In this document: positions 27,503 through 36,532 of the stretch, piece by piece
Layout: the number at the start of each line of letters is the position of its first letter
Numbering within the stretch: the first letter of the stretch is position 1
DNA from: an uncultured bacterium
GTDB taxonomy: Bacteria; Verrucomicrobiota; Lentisphaeria; Victivallales; UBA1829
Assembly: GCA_900548385.1 (NCBI GenBank)
Contig: URKJ01000024.1
Span: 1-64,000 of the forward strand
DNA: 64,000 bases
Reading direction: 5' to 3'
Translations under genes and position numbers: made by a program
Notes under the pieces: model-generated
What the model was told of the DNA's origin: nothing
Seen by the model: the letters and a program-made list of their open reading frames with translations, nothing else
Databases searched by the model: none

Positions 27503-27538
27503 AAATGCGGCAGAGGATACATCCGCTGCCGCATTTTT
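27503..27538 (+). terminator. Terminator of the SPFH operon
   Basis: A perfect 11-bp stem AAATGCGGCAG / CTGCCGCATTT, 12-base loop, T-run. Confidence 0.9.
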
Positions 27539-27545
27539 CAGCAAT

Positions 27546-27998
27546 ATGAAAACGACCGAATACTATATTAAACATATTAATGATCCATATTTAAACCGCA
27601 TTTTGGCCCCGGCGCTAAATCTTTACCGACCAAAGATAAATTGGATAAGGTTCTCTTCCCTTTCAGTTATTCTGCTAACGATAGATGCTATCCTTATTGG
27701 TATTACAATCTTTTTTTCCTCAAAATATAGCAAAATAGAATATTCTACTTATATAGCAGTTTTGACATTATGGTCTACATTAATCATTTGTATATGTGCA
27801 AAAAGATATTTTATCTTTGCAATAATGTGCTACCAAAGATACGCAAAATCAAGTACGCGTCTTAAATGTTGTTGCTATCCATCATGTTCACAATATGCAA
27901 TTATTGCATTGCAAAAATACGGTGTGATTATTGGATCTTTTTTGGCGATAAGGCATTGTATTAACTGTGCTCCACCAGGAACCCGCGAGTTTCCATAA
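27546..27998 (+). CDS. YidD-like protein with N-terminal membrane helices
   Basis: A 150-residue protein. Two membrane helices (FSSLSVILLTIDAILIGITIFF; YIAVLTLWSTLIICICA) precede a YidD/DUF37-like domain (CCCYPSCSQYAIIALQKYGVI, then FLAIRHCINCAPPG). YidD helps YidC insert membrane proteins and is normally about 70-90 residues without the added helices. The start is uncertain: ATG 27546 has no good ribosome site, and an upstream TTG at 27495 would run through the terminator. The normal rnpA-yidC neighbourhood is absent. Confidence 0.7.
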   Translation: MKTTEYYIKHINDPYLNRILAPALNLYRPKINWIRFSSLSVILLTIDAILIGITIFFSSKYSKIEYSTYIAVLTLWSTLIICICAKRYFIFAIMCYQRYAKSSTRLKCCCYPSCSQYAIIALQKYGVIIGSFLAIRHCINCAPPGTREFP

Positions 27999-28058
27999 AC
28001 ATTATGATAAAATCAATTAATGGTGTAATAGCACATTCATTGTCTGAGATTGCTCAAT

Positions 28059-28096
28059 GGTGTGACAAGACTAAAGTCATGTCACACCTTTAATTT
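28059..28096 (+). terminator. Nested-hairpin terminator after the YidD-like gene
   Basis: GGTGTGAC / GTCACACC (28059-28066, 28081-28088) with an inner GACT-AA-AGTC, then TTTAATTT. Confidence 0.65.
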
Positions 28097-28106
28097 GTAG
28101 CAAAGT

Positions 28107-28148
28107 GGTATATATTATCACGAACAACATAGGAGTTCGTGATATACC
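28107..28148. repeat. Imperfect inverted repeat in AT-rich gap
   Basis: ATCACGAAC (28117-28125) pairs with GTTCGTGAT (28135-28143), and GGTAT (28107-28111) with ATACC (28144-28148), leaving a 5-base bulge. The role is unknown. Confidence 0.6.
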
Positions 28149-28249
28149 AAAAATTTCTTATCGTGTAATCTTGACTCAATGAGGGAAGAAATACTCTTCA
28201 TGAGGTTTCTCATAATGGAAAACATTATACTCAATGCTTTGATTTTGCT

Positions 28250-28453
28250 GTGAGTCGATCAAGGAAAATATCAGGACCATCGGAATTATCTGAACGTGAT
28301 CTATCAGCTGCGCTTCATGTTTCGCCATGCAGGATCAACAATCTAGATTTTGTTAACACTATTGACTTTTTTCTATATTATAGCGAACCCCAAAGACGAT
28401 TTGGCATATTTCAACAAATAAGCTGCCCGCAGACTCCAGTATCAATTTCCTGA
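28250..28453 (+). pseudogene. Possible remnant of an HTH antitoxin-like gene
   Basis: A 67-codon open frame from GTG without a ribosome site. Its middle, ELSERDLSAALHVSPCRINN, resembles the recognition helix region of HigA-type antitoxins, but the parts on either side do not continue the family. It fits gene debris at the right edge of the island. Otherwise 27999-28607 contains only hairpins and no gene I can support. Confidence 0.25.
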
Positions 28454-28607
28454 AAAGCAATAAAAAATGGCTTTCCTTCCTGTTAAACGAAAAACGCAAA
28501 GCCACTTTTATTTCCCAACTTTGACAAAACGTCATTCAAGCCACGGAGAATTGGGGCATTATGGATTCTTCCGCTTGCTCATATTTCCATAAAAGACACA
28601 AGCAAAG

Positions 28608-28646
28608 AAAACCGGAGTGGGTCCGCAAAGGGTCCGCTCCGGTTTT
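28608..28646 (-). terminator. Terminator of the TPR gene
   Basis: A 10-bp stem AAAACCGGAG / CTCCGGTTTT lying 20 bases beyond the stop of the minus-strand TPR gene. The four T at the end of the stem serve as the tail. Confidence 0.75.
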
Positions 28647-28666
28647 CCGTATCGGCGGAAAGGGAA

Positions 28667-30091
28667 TCAGGCTTCCGCTTTGGCCTGTTCGCGCGCGGCG
28701 TTGAGACGCGCATAATAGGCGTCCATGCGCTTGGCGACGTCGAGATAATTGACGTTTGTGGAATAGATCTGCTTGAAGCACTCCATCGCCTGTTTGTCGT
28801 TGCCCATCTCCTCGCAGGTCACGCCGAGGTGATAGATGGCGTTCATTTTTTCCTTGTCCATCACGGGCATTTCGGAAATCGCCTTGTCATACTGTTCCAC
28901 AGCCATGTCGTACTGCTTCTTTTCGGCGAAACAGCGACCGAGGTAGACAATCGCGGAAAGACGCTTCTGCGGATTGCGCTGCGCCAGCTGGAACTGTTCC
29001 AGCGCCTTATCCAGCATACGGAATTCCCAGTAGAGAACCGCGAGGTCGTAGCGGATAAGCGTATCGTTCGGATAAAGACGGATCCGGTCTTCGCCGCGTT
29101 CGAGACGGTATTTGTTGATCGCATCGACTTCCTTGTCGATCTCCTCCTGCGGCGCGTTTTTCTCCTTGAGTTCGGCGATGCGCAGATTGGAGAGCTCGAT
29201 CTGACAGGCTTCGATCGCCTTGTCAATGGTCGGGTCCAGAGTTCCCATCTTTTCAACCAGCCACTGATAGGTGTCGATGGCATCCTGGAACCGCTTGTCG
29301 CGCTGATAGAGTTCGGCGAGTTTACGGCGCATGTCGATGGATTCGTCGCCGGAAGCGACGCGTTTTTCGTAAACGCCGATCATCTCGCGAATATCCTCTT
29401 CGGCACGGATGATCCGGTCGTCGCGCACCTGCTTTTCGCCGCCCTTCTTGTTTGCGGCCTTGGCGGATTTGGCAACGGAACTTCCTTCCTCGTTCCATTT
29501 GCCCTGTTCCATGGTGGCGAGAGCGGCGGCGGCGCGCAGAGCGGCCTGCGCCTCCAGATTGTCGGGATATTTCGCCGCGATGATCTGACGGATATGCAGC
29601 ACCTTGGCGCCCTGCCCGTCCGCCTCATACAGCTCGGCGAGTTTTTTCAGATTCGCTTCATTCTTCGGGTCGCGGTCCACAAGCGCTTCATACGCCTCCA
29701 CGGCAATGAAGTTCGCTTCCAGAGCGATCGCCGCCTGGGCGAGCAGATTGTAAGCGAGCGGGGAAGCGATATTGATCGCCAGCGCGTCTTCCGCGCATCC
29801 GAGCGCCTCCAACGGTTTTTTGGAAACGATGGCGCCCCCTTTGAGCACCGGCGGGAGCGAGGTGATCTGTGCAAGAACTTTCTGAAAAACGTTCATGCGG
29901 GCATACTTGGTTTTCTCCGCTTTCCGGAGCAGGATCCGGGAATCCAGAAATCCGGGGTCCTTTTTAGCGATTTCCTTCAACAGTTCGATTCCGTAATCCA
30001 AGCTGTTTTTGGAGAGAACATCCTGCGCTTTCTGAAACGCAGAGCGGATCGCCGGAGAGACTTCCGACAAGTTTTTTTTCACGATTGGCAT
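28667..30091 (-). CDS. TPR-repeat protein
   Basis: A 474-residue helical protein with multiple tetratricopeptide-like units, for example SPLAYNLLAQAAIALEANFI (about 115), NEANLKKLAELYEADGQGAK, MRRKLAELYQRDKRFQDAI and MNAIYHLGVTCEEMGNDKQA near the end. A Lys/Ala-rich charged linker lies near 210-230. It has no signal peptide or membrane helix. It is a likely scaffold with no predictable partner. The start is ATG 30091 (MPIVKKNL), with GGAG 8 bases upstream; the longer form from TTG 30118 is less likely. Confidence 0.8.
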   Translation of the reverse strand: MPIVKKNLSEVSPAIRSAFQKAQDVLSKNSLDYGIELLKEIAKKDPGFLDSRILLRKAEKTKYARMNVFQKVLAQITSLPPVLKGGAIVSKKPLEALGCAEDALAINIASPLAYNLLAQAAIALEANFIAVEAYEALVDRDPKNEANLKKLAELYEADGQGAKVLHIRQIIAAKYPDNLEAQAALRAAAALATMEQGKWNEEGSSVAKSAKAANKKGGEKQVRDDRIIRAEEDIREMIGVYEKRVASGDESIDMRRKLAELYQRDKRFQDAIDTYQWLVEKMGTLDPTIDKAIEACQIELSNLRIAELKEKNAPQEEIDKEVDAINKYRLERGEDRIRLYPNDTLIRYDLAVLYWEFRMLDKALEQFQLAQRNPQKRLSAIVYLGRCFAEKKQYDMAVEQYDKAISEMPVMDKEKMNAIYHLGVTCEEMGNDKQAMECFKQIYSTNVNYLDVAKRMDAYYARLNAAREQAKAEA

Positions 30092-30111
30092 GAAAAATCT
30101 CCATATTTTTT

Positions 30112-30139
30112 TTGACAAATGAAAGTTTTATAGTACTAT
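30112..30139 (+). promoter_or_regulatory. Promoter of mnmE
   Basis: TTGACA (30112-30117), 16 bases, TACTAT (30134-30139); an overlapping TATATA would give a spacer of 19. Confidence 0.5.
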
Positions 30140-30182
30140 ATACCCTGAAATGTCTGCAAATCAAGTAAAATACGGAAAAAAT

Positions 30183-31547
30183 ATGAGAAAGAATGACACG
30201 ATCGCCGCACTTTGCACCGCTCCGGGCGGCGCTTTGGCTATCATCCGCATTTCCGGCCCCGATGCGCTGGCTGCTTCCGGACGGGTCTGGAGCTCCCGCA
30301 CCCCTCTGTCCGCCGACCGGCCGCGCGAGCTGACATTCGGCCGCGCCCTGCGGGAAGACGGCTCTCCCGGCGAAACCTGCATGGCGGTCTTCATGCCCGG
30401 TCCGGCAAGCTACACCGGCGAGGACGTCGTGGAAATCCAGTGTCACGGCGGCGAATACGCCCCGCGCGCAATGCTGGAACGGATTTTCCGGACGGGACTC
30501 GTCCGTTCCGCCGAACCCGGAGAATTCACGAAACGCGCGTTTCTGAACGGGAAACTTGATCTGACGCAGGCGGAAGCGGTCGCAGACCTGATTTCCGCCC
30601 GTTCGGAAACCGCCGGGAAACTCGCCGAACGTCAATTATCCGGCGTCCTCGGCGAGCGGGTCCGCGGAATCTCGGAAAATCTCTATCATCTGTTGGCGGA
30701 AATCGAATCGCGACTGGACTTCCCCGAAGAGAATCTCGACTGGAAACCGTGCGGGCTTCTGCTCGCGGAAATCGGCTCGATTCGTGCGGAAATCGCAAAA
30801 CTGCTGTCCGGCAGGGAATCATCGGCAATCCTGCGCGACGGAGTCCGGCTTGTGATCGCGGGCTCGCCGAACGTCGGCAAATCCAGTCTTCTGAACCGTC
30901 TGCTCGGCTACGACCGCGCGATCGTCTCCGACATCCCCGGAACCACGCGTGATACGCTCCGGGAATCCGCAAGCATCCGTGGAATCCATGTGGAGCTGAC
31001 CGACACCGCGGGAATCCGGGAAAACGCCGCCGACATCGTCGAAGGAATGGGAATTGAACGCTCCAAATCCAGCCTCGACCTCGCGGAAATCATCTTCTGG
31101 ATCTTCGACTCCACCACCGCCCCGGACGACGAAATCCGCAAAATGCGGGAAACCGTCCCCGCCGGCGCGGCGACAATCGCCGTCTGGAACAAAGCGGACC
31201 TTCTGCCGGACGGATTCGTTCCGCCCGACACCGGAATGAAAAGCGCAGCCGTTTCCGCCCGGACGGGAAAAGGAATCGACCGCCTGCTGGAGCTGTTCGA
31301 GCAAACCGTCTGGAACAACGGCGACCGTTCCGAACCGGAATGTGCGGTTTCTCTCCGCCATGTCCGTGCTCTGGAAGAGGCGGACGCGGCGTTGGAACGG
31401 ACACAGGCGGAGCTCAAAAACGAGTTCTACGAGCTTGCGGCAAGCAATCTGCATCTTGCCGTCGCCTCCATCGCCTCCATCACCGGGGAATCCGCATCGC
31501 CGGACGTGCTGGAAGATATTTTCTCCCGGTTCTGCATCGGGAAATAA
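30183..31547 (+). CDS. mnmE: tRNA-modifying GTPase MnmE
   Basis: A 454-residue GTPase that with MnmG makes the 5-carboxymethylaminomethyl group on wobble uridine. The N-terminal folate-binding domain (DTIAALCTAPGGALAIIRISG) is followed by helices and a G domain with GSPNVGKSSLLN, the G2 threonines in IPGTTRDT, DTAG and NKAD. The C-terminal FCIGK, with the catalytic cysteine, is intact. ATG 30183 begins at the conserved N terminus. It is divergent from the TPR gene with a 91-base shared promoter region. Confidence 0.96.
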   Translation: MRKNDTIAALCTAPGGALAIIRISGPDALAASGRVWSSRTPLSADRPRELTFGRALREDGSPGETCMAVFMPGPASYTGEDVVEIQCHGGEYAPRAMLERIFRTGLVRSAEPGEFTKRAFLNGKLDLTQAEAVADLISARSETAGKLAERQLSGVLGERVRGISENLYHLLAEIESRLDFPEENLDWKPCGLLLAEIGSIRAEIAKLLSGRESSAILRDGVRLVIAGSPNVGKSSLLNRLLGYDRAIVSDIPGTTRDTLRESASIRGIHVELTDTAGIRENAADIVEGMGIERSKSSLDLAEIIFWIFDSTTAPDDEIRKMRETVPAGAATIAVWNKADLLPDGFVPPDTGMKSAAVSARTGKGIDRLLELFEQTVWNNGDRSEPECAVSLRHVRALEEADAALERTQAELKNEFYELAASNLHLAVASIASITGESASPDVLEDIFSRFCIGK

Positions 31548-31555
31548 AACCGGAT

Positions 31556-32392
31556 TCAGTACACGCAGAACTTCCGGTAACGCGCCGGAGGAACTCCGGT
31601 ATATTTCTTGAAGATCCGGTGAAAGAAAAACTCATCCTGATACCCGCAGCGGAGCGCAACCTCTTTGATGGACAGGGAACTTTCCACAAGCAGCTCGCGG
31701 GCGCGGGTGATCCGGCGCAGGGAAATAAACTGTTTCGGCGGAATCCCGAACGCCTGCCGGAACGTTGCGGAAAACTCCGCGCGCGGCAGATTCACTATCG
31801 AGGAAAGCTCGGCAACCTCAATATCCCGGTTCAGCTGCACGTCAATATAGTTGATGACCCGCGAGAATTCGCTGACGGGAATGTTTTGCGGCAGATTATC
31901 CGCCATCTGTTCCAGAAACGGCATCAGCAACTCCGAAAGGAGACAGCGGAGGTGATTCGCCTTGCGGAAAGTATCCGCGCTCTCCAGATTTCCGTAAATG
32001 TGATCCATCGCCGCCAGCTGCTCCTTTTCCGCCGGAACGGCGCGGGGCGGGGAAAACAGCGGAAGCGTCTGCAAATGACGCGAAAGGAAATGCACCCAGA
32101 TATGCGTACTCGGCGTGATGCCGGAAAACTTCAGCGGTGTTCCGGCGGGAAGCAGATACAGTTTTCCCGGTTCCTCCACGATCGAACCGCCGGGCCAGAA
32201 AATCCGGAACCTGCCGAACAGCGGCAGATGCAGACGGAAAAAGAAGTCGCCGGAAAAATCATTCAGCCCCGGCCAGTCGGAAATACGGAAGGCGACGCCC
32301 GCACAGATCAGCTTCAAATCCAAAGCCGCAAGCATGTCGTTCCACACGAACTGATTCTTTCTGCTGTAATTCATCCGCCGTTCCGGTTTCAT
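31556..32392 (-). CDS. AraC-family transcription regulator
   Basis: A 278-residue regulator with an N-terminal cupin-like sensor (about 30-110, LPLFGRFRIFWPGGSIVEEPGKLYLLPAGTPLKF) and two C-terminal HTH motifs (IEVAELSSIVNLPRAEFSATFRQAFG; SIKEVALRCGYQDEFFFHRIFKKYTG, then VPPARYRK). Such proteins often sense sugars. The target is not obvious; no sugar genes are next to it. It ends 8 bases from mnmE (convergent). Confidence 0.88.
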   Translation of the reverse strand: MKPERRMNYSRKNQFVWNDMLAALDLKLICAGVAFRISDWPGLNDFSGDFFFRLHLPLFGRFRIFWPGGSIVEEPGKLYLLPAGTPLKFSGITPSTHIWVHFLSRHLQTLPLFSPPRAVPAEKEQLAAMDHIYGNLESADTFRKANHLRCLLSELLMPFLEQMADNLPQNIPVSEFSRVINYIDVQLNRDIEVAELSSIVNLPRAEFSATFRQAFGIPPKQFISLRRITRARELLVESSLSIKEVALRCGYQDEFFFHRIFKKYTGVPPARYRKFCVY

Positions 32393-32485
32393 AAGCTCTC
32401 CGCTGTTGTTTTATGAAAATATACAGACTCTTTTCCCGTTCGTCAAGAAACCCGGCGCTTTTTCAGAAAAAATCGGCGTCACCTA

Positions 32486-32514
32486 TTGCGAAACCGCCGC
32501 AGCGGCTCTATATT
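32486..32514 (+). promoter_or_regulatory. Promoter of the two-component operon
   Basis: TTGCGA (32486-32491), 17 bases, TATATT (32509-32514) followed by AC. Confidence 0.65.
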
Positions 32515-32558
32515 ACTCCCGGAAATAATCATCAGGGACATCTCCCGAGGAGGACTTA

Positions 32559-33227
32559 ATGCGGATTCTGATCATCGAGGACGATGCAAAAACAGCGGAT
32601 TTTGTCGTCAGGGGTTTTCAAAAAGCGGGCTTTCAGACCTGTCACTGTGCCGACGGCTCCGCCGGTTTGGACAAAGCGAAATCCGAACCGTTCGATGCGG
32701 CAGTCATCGACATCATGCTGCCGAAAATGGACGGTTTTACCGTGATTGACGAGATCCGTGCGGCAAAAATCAACCTGCCGATCATCGTGCTGAGCGCCAA
32801 AGACTCCGTGGAAAGCAAAATAAAGGGTCTTGAAAAAGGCGGAGACGACTATCTCGCCAAACCGTTCTCCCTCTCCGAACTCATTGCGCGCGTTCAGGCA
32901 CTGCTGCGCCGCGCCAGTGCGATCGCTGAACCGGGCGTACTCACCGTGGAAGACCTGAAAGTGGACGTACTCTCCCGCAAAGTGACCCGCGCCGGACAGC
33001 GGATCGACCTCCCCCCGCTCGAATATCAGCTGCTGGAATACCTCGTGCGCAACAAAGGACGCGTGATCTCCAAAACAACGATCATCGAACACGTCTGGGA
33101 ATACAACTTCGATACGCACACCAACATTGTGGAATCGCGCGTGTGCCGTCTGCGGGAAAAGATCGACAAGGATTTCGCCCGGAAGCTGATCCGTACCGTC
33201 CGCGGATTCGGTTACGTTCTGGAATAA
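32559..33227 (+). CDS. OmpR/PhoB-family response regulator
   Basis: A 222-residue regulator. The receiver domain has the acidic pocket IIEDD, phospho-acceptor Asp51 (VIDIMLPKMDG), LSAKD and the lysine in LAKPF. The C-terminal winged helix shows LPPLEYQLLEYLVRNKGRVIS and RTVRGFGYVLE. Overall it is like CusR/CopR. ATG 32559 follows GAGGAGG. The kinase gene begins 6 bases after the stop, so the pair is cotranscribed. Confidence 0.93.
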   Translation: MRILIIEDDAKTADFVVRGFQKAGFQTCHCADGSAGLDKAKSEPFDAAVIDIMLPKMDGFTVIDEIRAAKINLPIIVLSAKDSVESKIKGLEKGGDDYLAKPFSLSELIARVQALLRRASAIAEPGVLTVEDLKVDVLSRKVTRAGQRIDLPPLEYQLLEYLVRNKGRVISKTTIIEHVWEYNFDTHTNIVESRVCRLREKIDKDFARKLIRTVRGFGYVLE

Positions 33228-33233
33228 ACGGCG

Positions 33234-34817
33234 ATGAAACTTCTGCACAGCGTCAAATTCCGGATCACATTTTTTTTCGCAGTCACGTTTGCCTGCGCCT
33301 CCATGCTCTGCTTTGCAATCGCGGTCATCTATCAATACCGGATCCAGCGTTCCGGAATCCGGCAGAGACTGGAATATTTTCAAAATGAATTTTTCAAGGA
33401 ATATCTCGTCGCCGGGGCATTCAAGCACACCAACCGGACCATCCCTCTGAAACGTCTTTCCGGCGAAAGCATCGCGGAAGCGCAGCGCCGGATCAGCGGA
33501 TTCCGTCCGCTGCTCGCATTCTATGAGCATTCCCCGGAACACTATACGATGGTCGGCTGCGCAAACGGCAGAATCTATGCGCTTCCGGTAAACGGGACAA
33601 CGGTTACGGGACAACGGGAAATCCCGCTCGCCGCACGGATCGCGGCAATGAACGAGGAATTCAACGGGGAATCTTACGGAGAAGGAACCAACCGCATCTT
33701 TTTCCTGTTGCTTTCCGCCGACCGCCGCGTACTGACGCGTTCCCCGTTTTCGGAACGCATGGTGCGCGGTTTTCTGGATCCGGAATCCCTGCCGCCGGAT
33801 CAGGAACGGAAAGAAGAAATGATCCACCGGCGGAACCGCGATGTCCTGACCCTGTTCCGCCGTATGCCGGACGGCTGTATTCTCGTGACCGGCTACAATC
33901 TGCATCCGCTTTACCGGAATATGCGGAGTCTTGCGGTACTGCTCGCGATGATGGCGCTGGTCATCACGGCAATCGGGGCTCTGACCGGCTGGCTGGTATC
34001 CATGCGGATCATGCAGGGCGTTGACCGCGTCAGCCGGAGCGCCATGCGGATCGCCTCCGGCGATTTCTCCCAGCGTGTCGAATACAACGGGGAAGGCGCG
34101 GAAGTGGAGCGGCTGGTGAACTCTTTCAATACGATGGCAAAAAACACCGGAGAACTCCTCATGGAGCTGAAAACCATTTCCGACAATATCGCCCACGATC
34201 TGCGGACCCCGATCACGCGGATGCGCGGCAAAGCCGAGCTGGCGGTCTCCGAGGGGAACTGTGCCGAACTTGCATACGATGTTGCCGAAGAATGCGGCGG
34301 AATGCTCTCCATGATCAACACGATGCTGGAGATCACGCGTCTGGAGGCGGGCGCGGGCAAACAGCGGAAGCCGGAGGATCTCGCCGGACTCTGCCGCGAA
34401 GCCGTGGAACTGTTTTCAACCGTCGCCGAAGACAAGTCGATCCGGCTTTCCGCACAGCTTCCGGACGAACAGCCTTTCCGCTGTGCACGGGTGGATATTC
34501 AGCGCCTGCTCGCCAATCTGCTGGACAACGCATTGAAATTCACTCCGCCGGGAAAACAGGTGCAGCTGATTCTGCGTTCCGCCCCGGACGGTCTTCTCCT
34601 GCAAGTCCGGGACAGCGGAATGGGCATACCGCCGGAAGATCAGCCGCATATTCTCGAACGTTTCTACCGTGCCGATTCCAGCCGCTCGCTTCCGGGCAAC
34701 GGGCTTGGTCTGAGCCTGGTCGCCGCGATTGTAAAATCATACGACGGTTCGCTGTCATTTGAATCCGTTCCCGGCGAGGGAACCTGTTTCTCAATCCACT
34801 TTCCCATTGTCGTTTGA
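33234..34817 (+). CDS. Sensor histidine kinase
   Basis: A 527-residue membrane kinase. An N-terminal helix (ITFFFAVTFACASMLCFAIAVIY), an extracytoplasmic sensor of about 185 residues, a second helix (LAVLLAMMALVITAIGALTGWLV), HAMP, then HisKA with His321 (DNIAHDLRTPITRMRG) and HATPase motifs (LLDNALKFTPPG, DSGMGIPPEDQ, GNGLGLSLVAAI). The signal is unknown; the partner is the upstream CusR-like regulator, but no metal-efflux genes lie nearby. Confidence 0.93.
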   Translation: MKLLHSVKFRITFFFAVTFACASMLCFAIAVIYQYRIQRSGIRQRLEYFQNEFFKEYLVAGAFKHTNRTIPLKRLSGESIAEAQRRISGFRPLLAFYEHSPEHYTMVGCANGRIYALPVNGTTVTGQREIPLAARIAAMNEEFNGESYGEGTNRIFFLLLSADRRVLTRSPFSERMVRGFLDPESLPPDQERKEEMIHRRNRDVLTLFRRMPDGCILVTGYNLHPLYRNMRSLAVLLAMMALVITAIGALTGWLVSMRIMQGVDRVSRSAMRIASGDFSQRVEYNGEGAEVERLVNSFNTMAKNTGELLMELKTISDNIAHDLRTPITRMRGKAELAVSEGNCAELAYDVAEECGGMLSMINTMLEITRLEAGAGKQRKPEDLAGLCREAVELFSTVAEDKSIRLSAQLPDEQPFRCARVDIQRLLANLLDNALKFTPPGKQVQLILRSAPDGLLLQVRDSGMGIPPEDQPHILERFYRADSSRSLPGNGLGLSLVAAIVKSYDGSLSFESVPGEGTCFSIHFPIVV

Positions 34818-34840
34818 CACAAACCGGCACAGGAGCACTC

Positions 34841-35323
34841 ATGGCAACTCTTCATCTGATGGTCGGGCTTCCGGGCAGCGGCAAAACAACGGAAGCCATC
34901 CGGCTGGAACACGAACTTCACGCGCTGCGTCTCACGACGGACGAGTGGCACCGTCACCTGTTCGGCAACGATTTTACAAACAATACGAAAGATACAGTTC
35001 ATGACGAACGTCACACGAAAATCGAGGAGTTGATGTGGACAACTGCGGAAAAGGTCCTGAAACTGGGCGTCGATGTAATCCTTGATTTCGGCTGCTGGGC
35101 AAGAGAAGAGCGGGATGAATTCCGGAACCGGGCGCACGCCCTCGGTGCGGAATTCCGGATTCATTACATGGAATGTCCGTTGGAAATCCTCTGGGAGCGG
35201 TTGGAAAAACGCAACCGGACTGTGGAGGAAAACGCGGTCTTTTTTATCACAAAAGAGAATCTTGAGGAATGGAGCGGATTGTTTGAGCCGCCGGCTCCGG
35301 AAGAACTGGGAGAGCTCCCGTAA
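34841..35323 (+). CDS. P-loop kinase-like ATP-binding protein (AAA_33 type)
   Basis: A 160-residue protein. Walker A GLPGSGKTT lies at about 9-17, a DEW acidic motif (TTDEWHRHLFG) near 37 and an RLEKRNRT arginine lid near 125. It fits the small zeta-toxin/nucleoside-kinase-like family (AAA_33) whose substrates vary (antibiotics, sugars, RNA ends). ATG 34841 follows AGGAG. It is 23 bases after the kinase gene, perhaps in the same transcript. A hairpin follows. Confidence 0.8.
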   Translation: MATLHLMVGLPGSGKTTEAIRLEHELHALRLTTDEWHRHLFGNDFTNNTKDTVHDERHTKIEELMWTTAEKVLKLGVDVILDFGCWAREERDEFRNRAHALGAEFRIHYMECPLEILWERLEKRNRTVEENAVFFITKENLEEWSGLFEPPAPEELGELP

Positions 35324-35337
35324 TCCGGCGGTAACAG

Positions 35338-35361
35338 AAGCGGCGGGAAAACCGCCGCTTT
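35338..35361. terminator. Hairpin between convergent genes
   Basis: A perfect 9-bp stem AAGCGGCGG / CCGCCGCTT, 5-base loop, only a short T-tail. It probably serves the P-loop kinase gene. Confidence 0.6.
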
Positions 35362-35371
35362 GAAAAGCCTG

Positions 35372-36520
35372 TCATTTCCACTCGACGCCGAGTTCGGACG
35401 GAAGAAGTCCGCGCCGGTATCCCTCGTCGAACACCTCTTCCACACGATCCAGAACGTACTGCCCGTTCGGCTCCAGACGGGTCACGGATCCGGTCAGTTC
35501 GCGCGGCGTCAGCTTTCCGGTCATCAGTTCGATGCAGTGCGTATGTTCCAACGCCATGGACAGCGAACAGCGGAACGTCTGTTCCCCGGTGATCCGGCGG
35601 ACCATGTCCATGAACATATCCTTGTGCGGAGCTTCCACAACGCCGGAATACAGCAGAGAGCCGTCGGCGGCGCAGATATTCCAACTGTCATCCACTTTCC
35701 AGTAAACAGTTCCGTTTTCGCATTCCACGCGGATGGTCGGGCTTCCGTTCCGGGCGACCGTGTGCGTGAGCATGATCTGAAGAAGCACGCCGTTTTCCGT
35801 GGTGAACCGGAGCGCGCAGGTGTCGAACGTCTCAATCGTCCTGCGGGCACGGTAGAGTTCCCCTTCCACAGCCACGGCATGGGCGGAATTCCCGAACGTC
35901 TCTCCGGCAAGGAACAGCTGAATATTCAGATAATGCGCGAATGCATTGTTGATCGGCGAATCCAGAATCGGCGTACCGTCCGCGGCGGCGATTTTGCCCG
36001 CCCAGTTGTTCCGTCCATAATACTGGTCGTCGCGCGGCCAAAGCCCTTTGCAGACGATCTTCTTCACCTTGCCGAGCCGTCCGGTCATCAGGTAACGTTT
36101 GATGAACTGGATCTCGCGGGCATACATGTGCTGAAATCCGACTGCGACAAATTTGCCGGATTTCCGTTCCGCTTCCATCATGCGGCGGATTGCAACGGTA
36201 GAACCGGCGGCGGGCTTTTCCACAAGGACATTGGCACCGTTGGACAATGCCTGAACAGTCATCGGCTCATGAAACGCAATGCCGGTCGGAATGCAGACAA
36301 GATCCAGTTTTCCCGAAAAATCGGCAAACATCGCATCGGTGGAGGAATAGACCGCGGTTCCCATCTCCCGGAGAACGGCAAGCTCATTCTGCACCTGATC
36401 CGGATTGATGACGACTGCCGCCGCGATTTCCGCAAGCCCGCATTCCACAAGCTGCCTCATCTGGTTGAAGTGAACTCTTCCATAGCCGGAAATCCCGATC
36501 AGGGCGACTTTGATCTTCAT
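35372..36520 (-). CDS. Gfo/Idh/MocA-family dehydrogenase
   Basis: A 382-residue NAD(P)-dependent sugar or sugar-acid oxidoreductase. The Rossmann start ALIGISGYGRVHFNQM, the EKP motif (NVLVEKPAAGSTV) and the C-terminal substrate domain (NAFAHYLNIQLFLAGETFG) are visible. AAGGAG precedes ATG 36520. It lies 12 bases after another member of the family in the uronate/xyloside cluster, so a role in inter-converting sugar oxidation states is likely. The exact substrate is unknown. Confidence 0.88.
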   Translation of the reverse strand: MKIKVALIGISGYGRVHFNQMRQLVECGLAEIAAAVVINPDQVQNELAVLREMGTAVYSSTDAMFADFSGKLDLVCIPTGIAFHEPMTVQALSNGANVLVEKPAAGSTVAIRRMMEAERKSGKFVAVGFQHMYAREIQFIKRYLMTGRLGKVKKIVCKGLWPRDDQYYGRNNWAGKIAAADGTPILDSPINNAFAHYLNIQLFLAGETFGNSAHAVAVEGELYRARRTIETFDTCALRFTTENGVLLQIMLTHTVARNGSPTIRVECENGTVYWKVDDSWNICAADGSLLYSGVVEAPHKDMFMDMVRRITGEQTFRCSLSMALEHTHCIELMTGKLTPRELTGSVTRLEPNGQYVLDRVEEVFDEGYRRGLLPSELGVEWK

Positions 36521-36532
36521 CTTGAAAACTCC

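Noticed and set aside
28829..30115. Plus-strand open frame of 428 codons opposite the TPR gene
   Set aside because: Shadow frame; the minus-strand TPR periodicity and terminator fit better.
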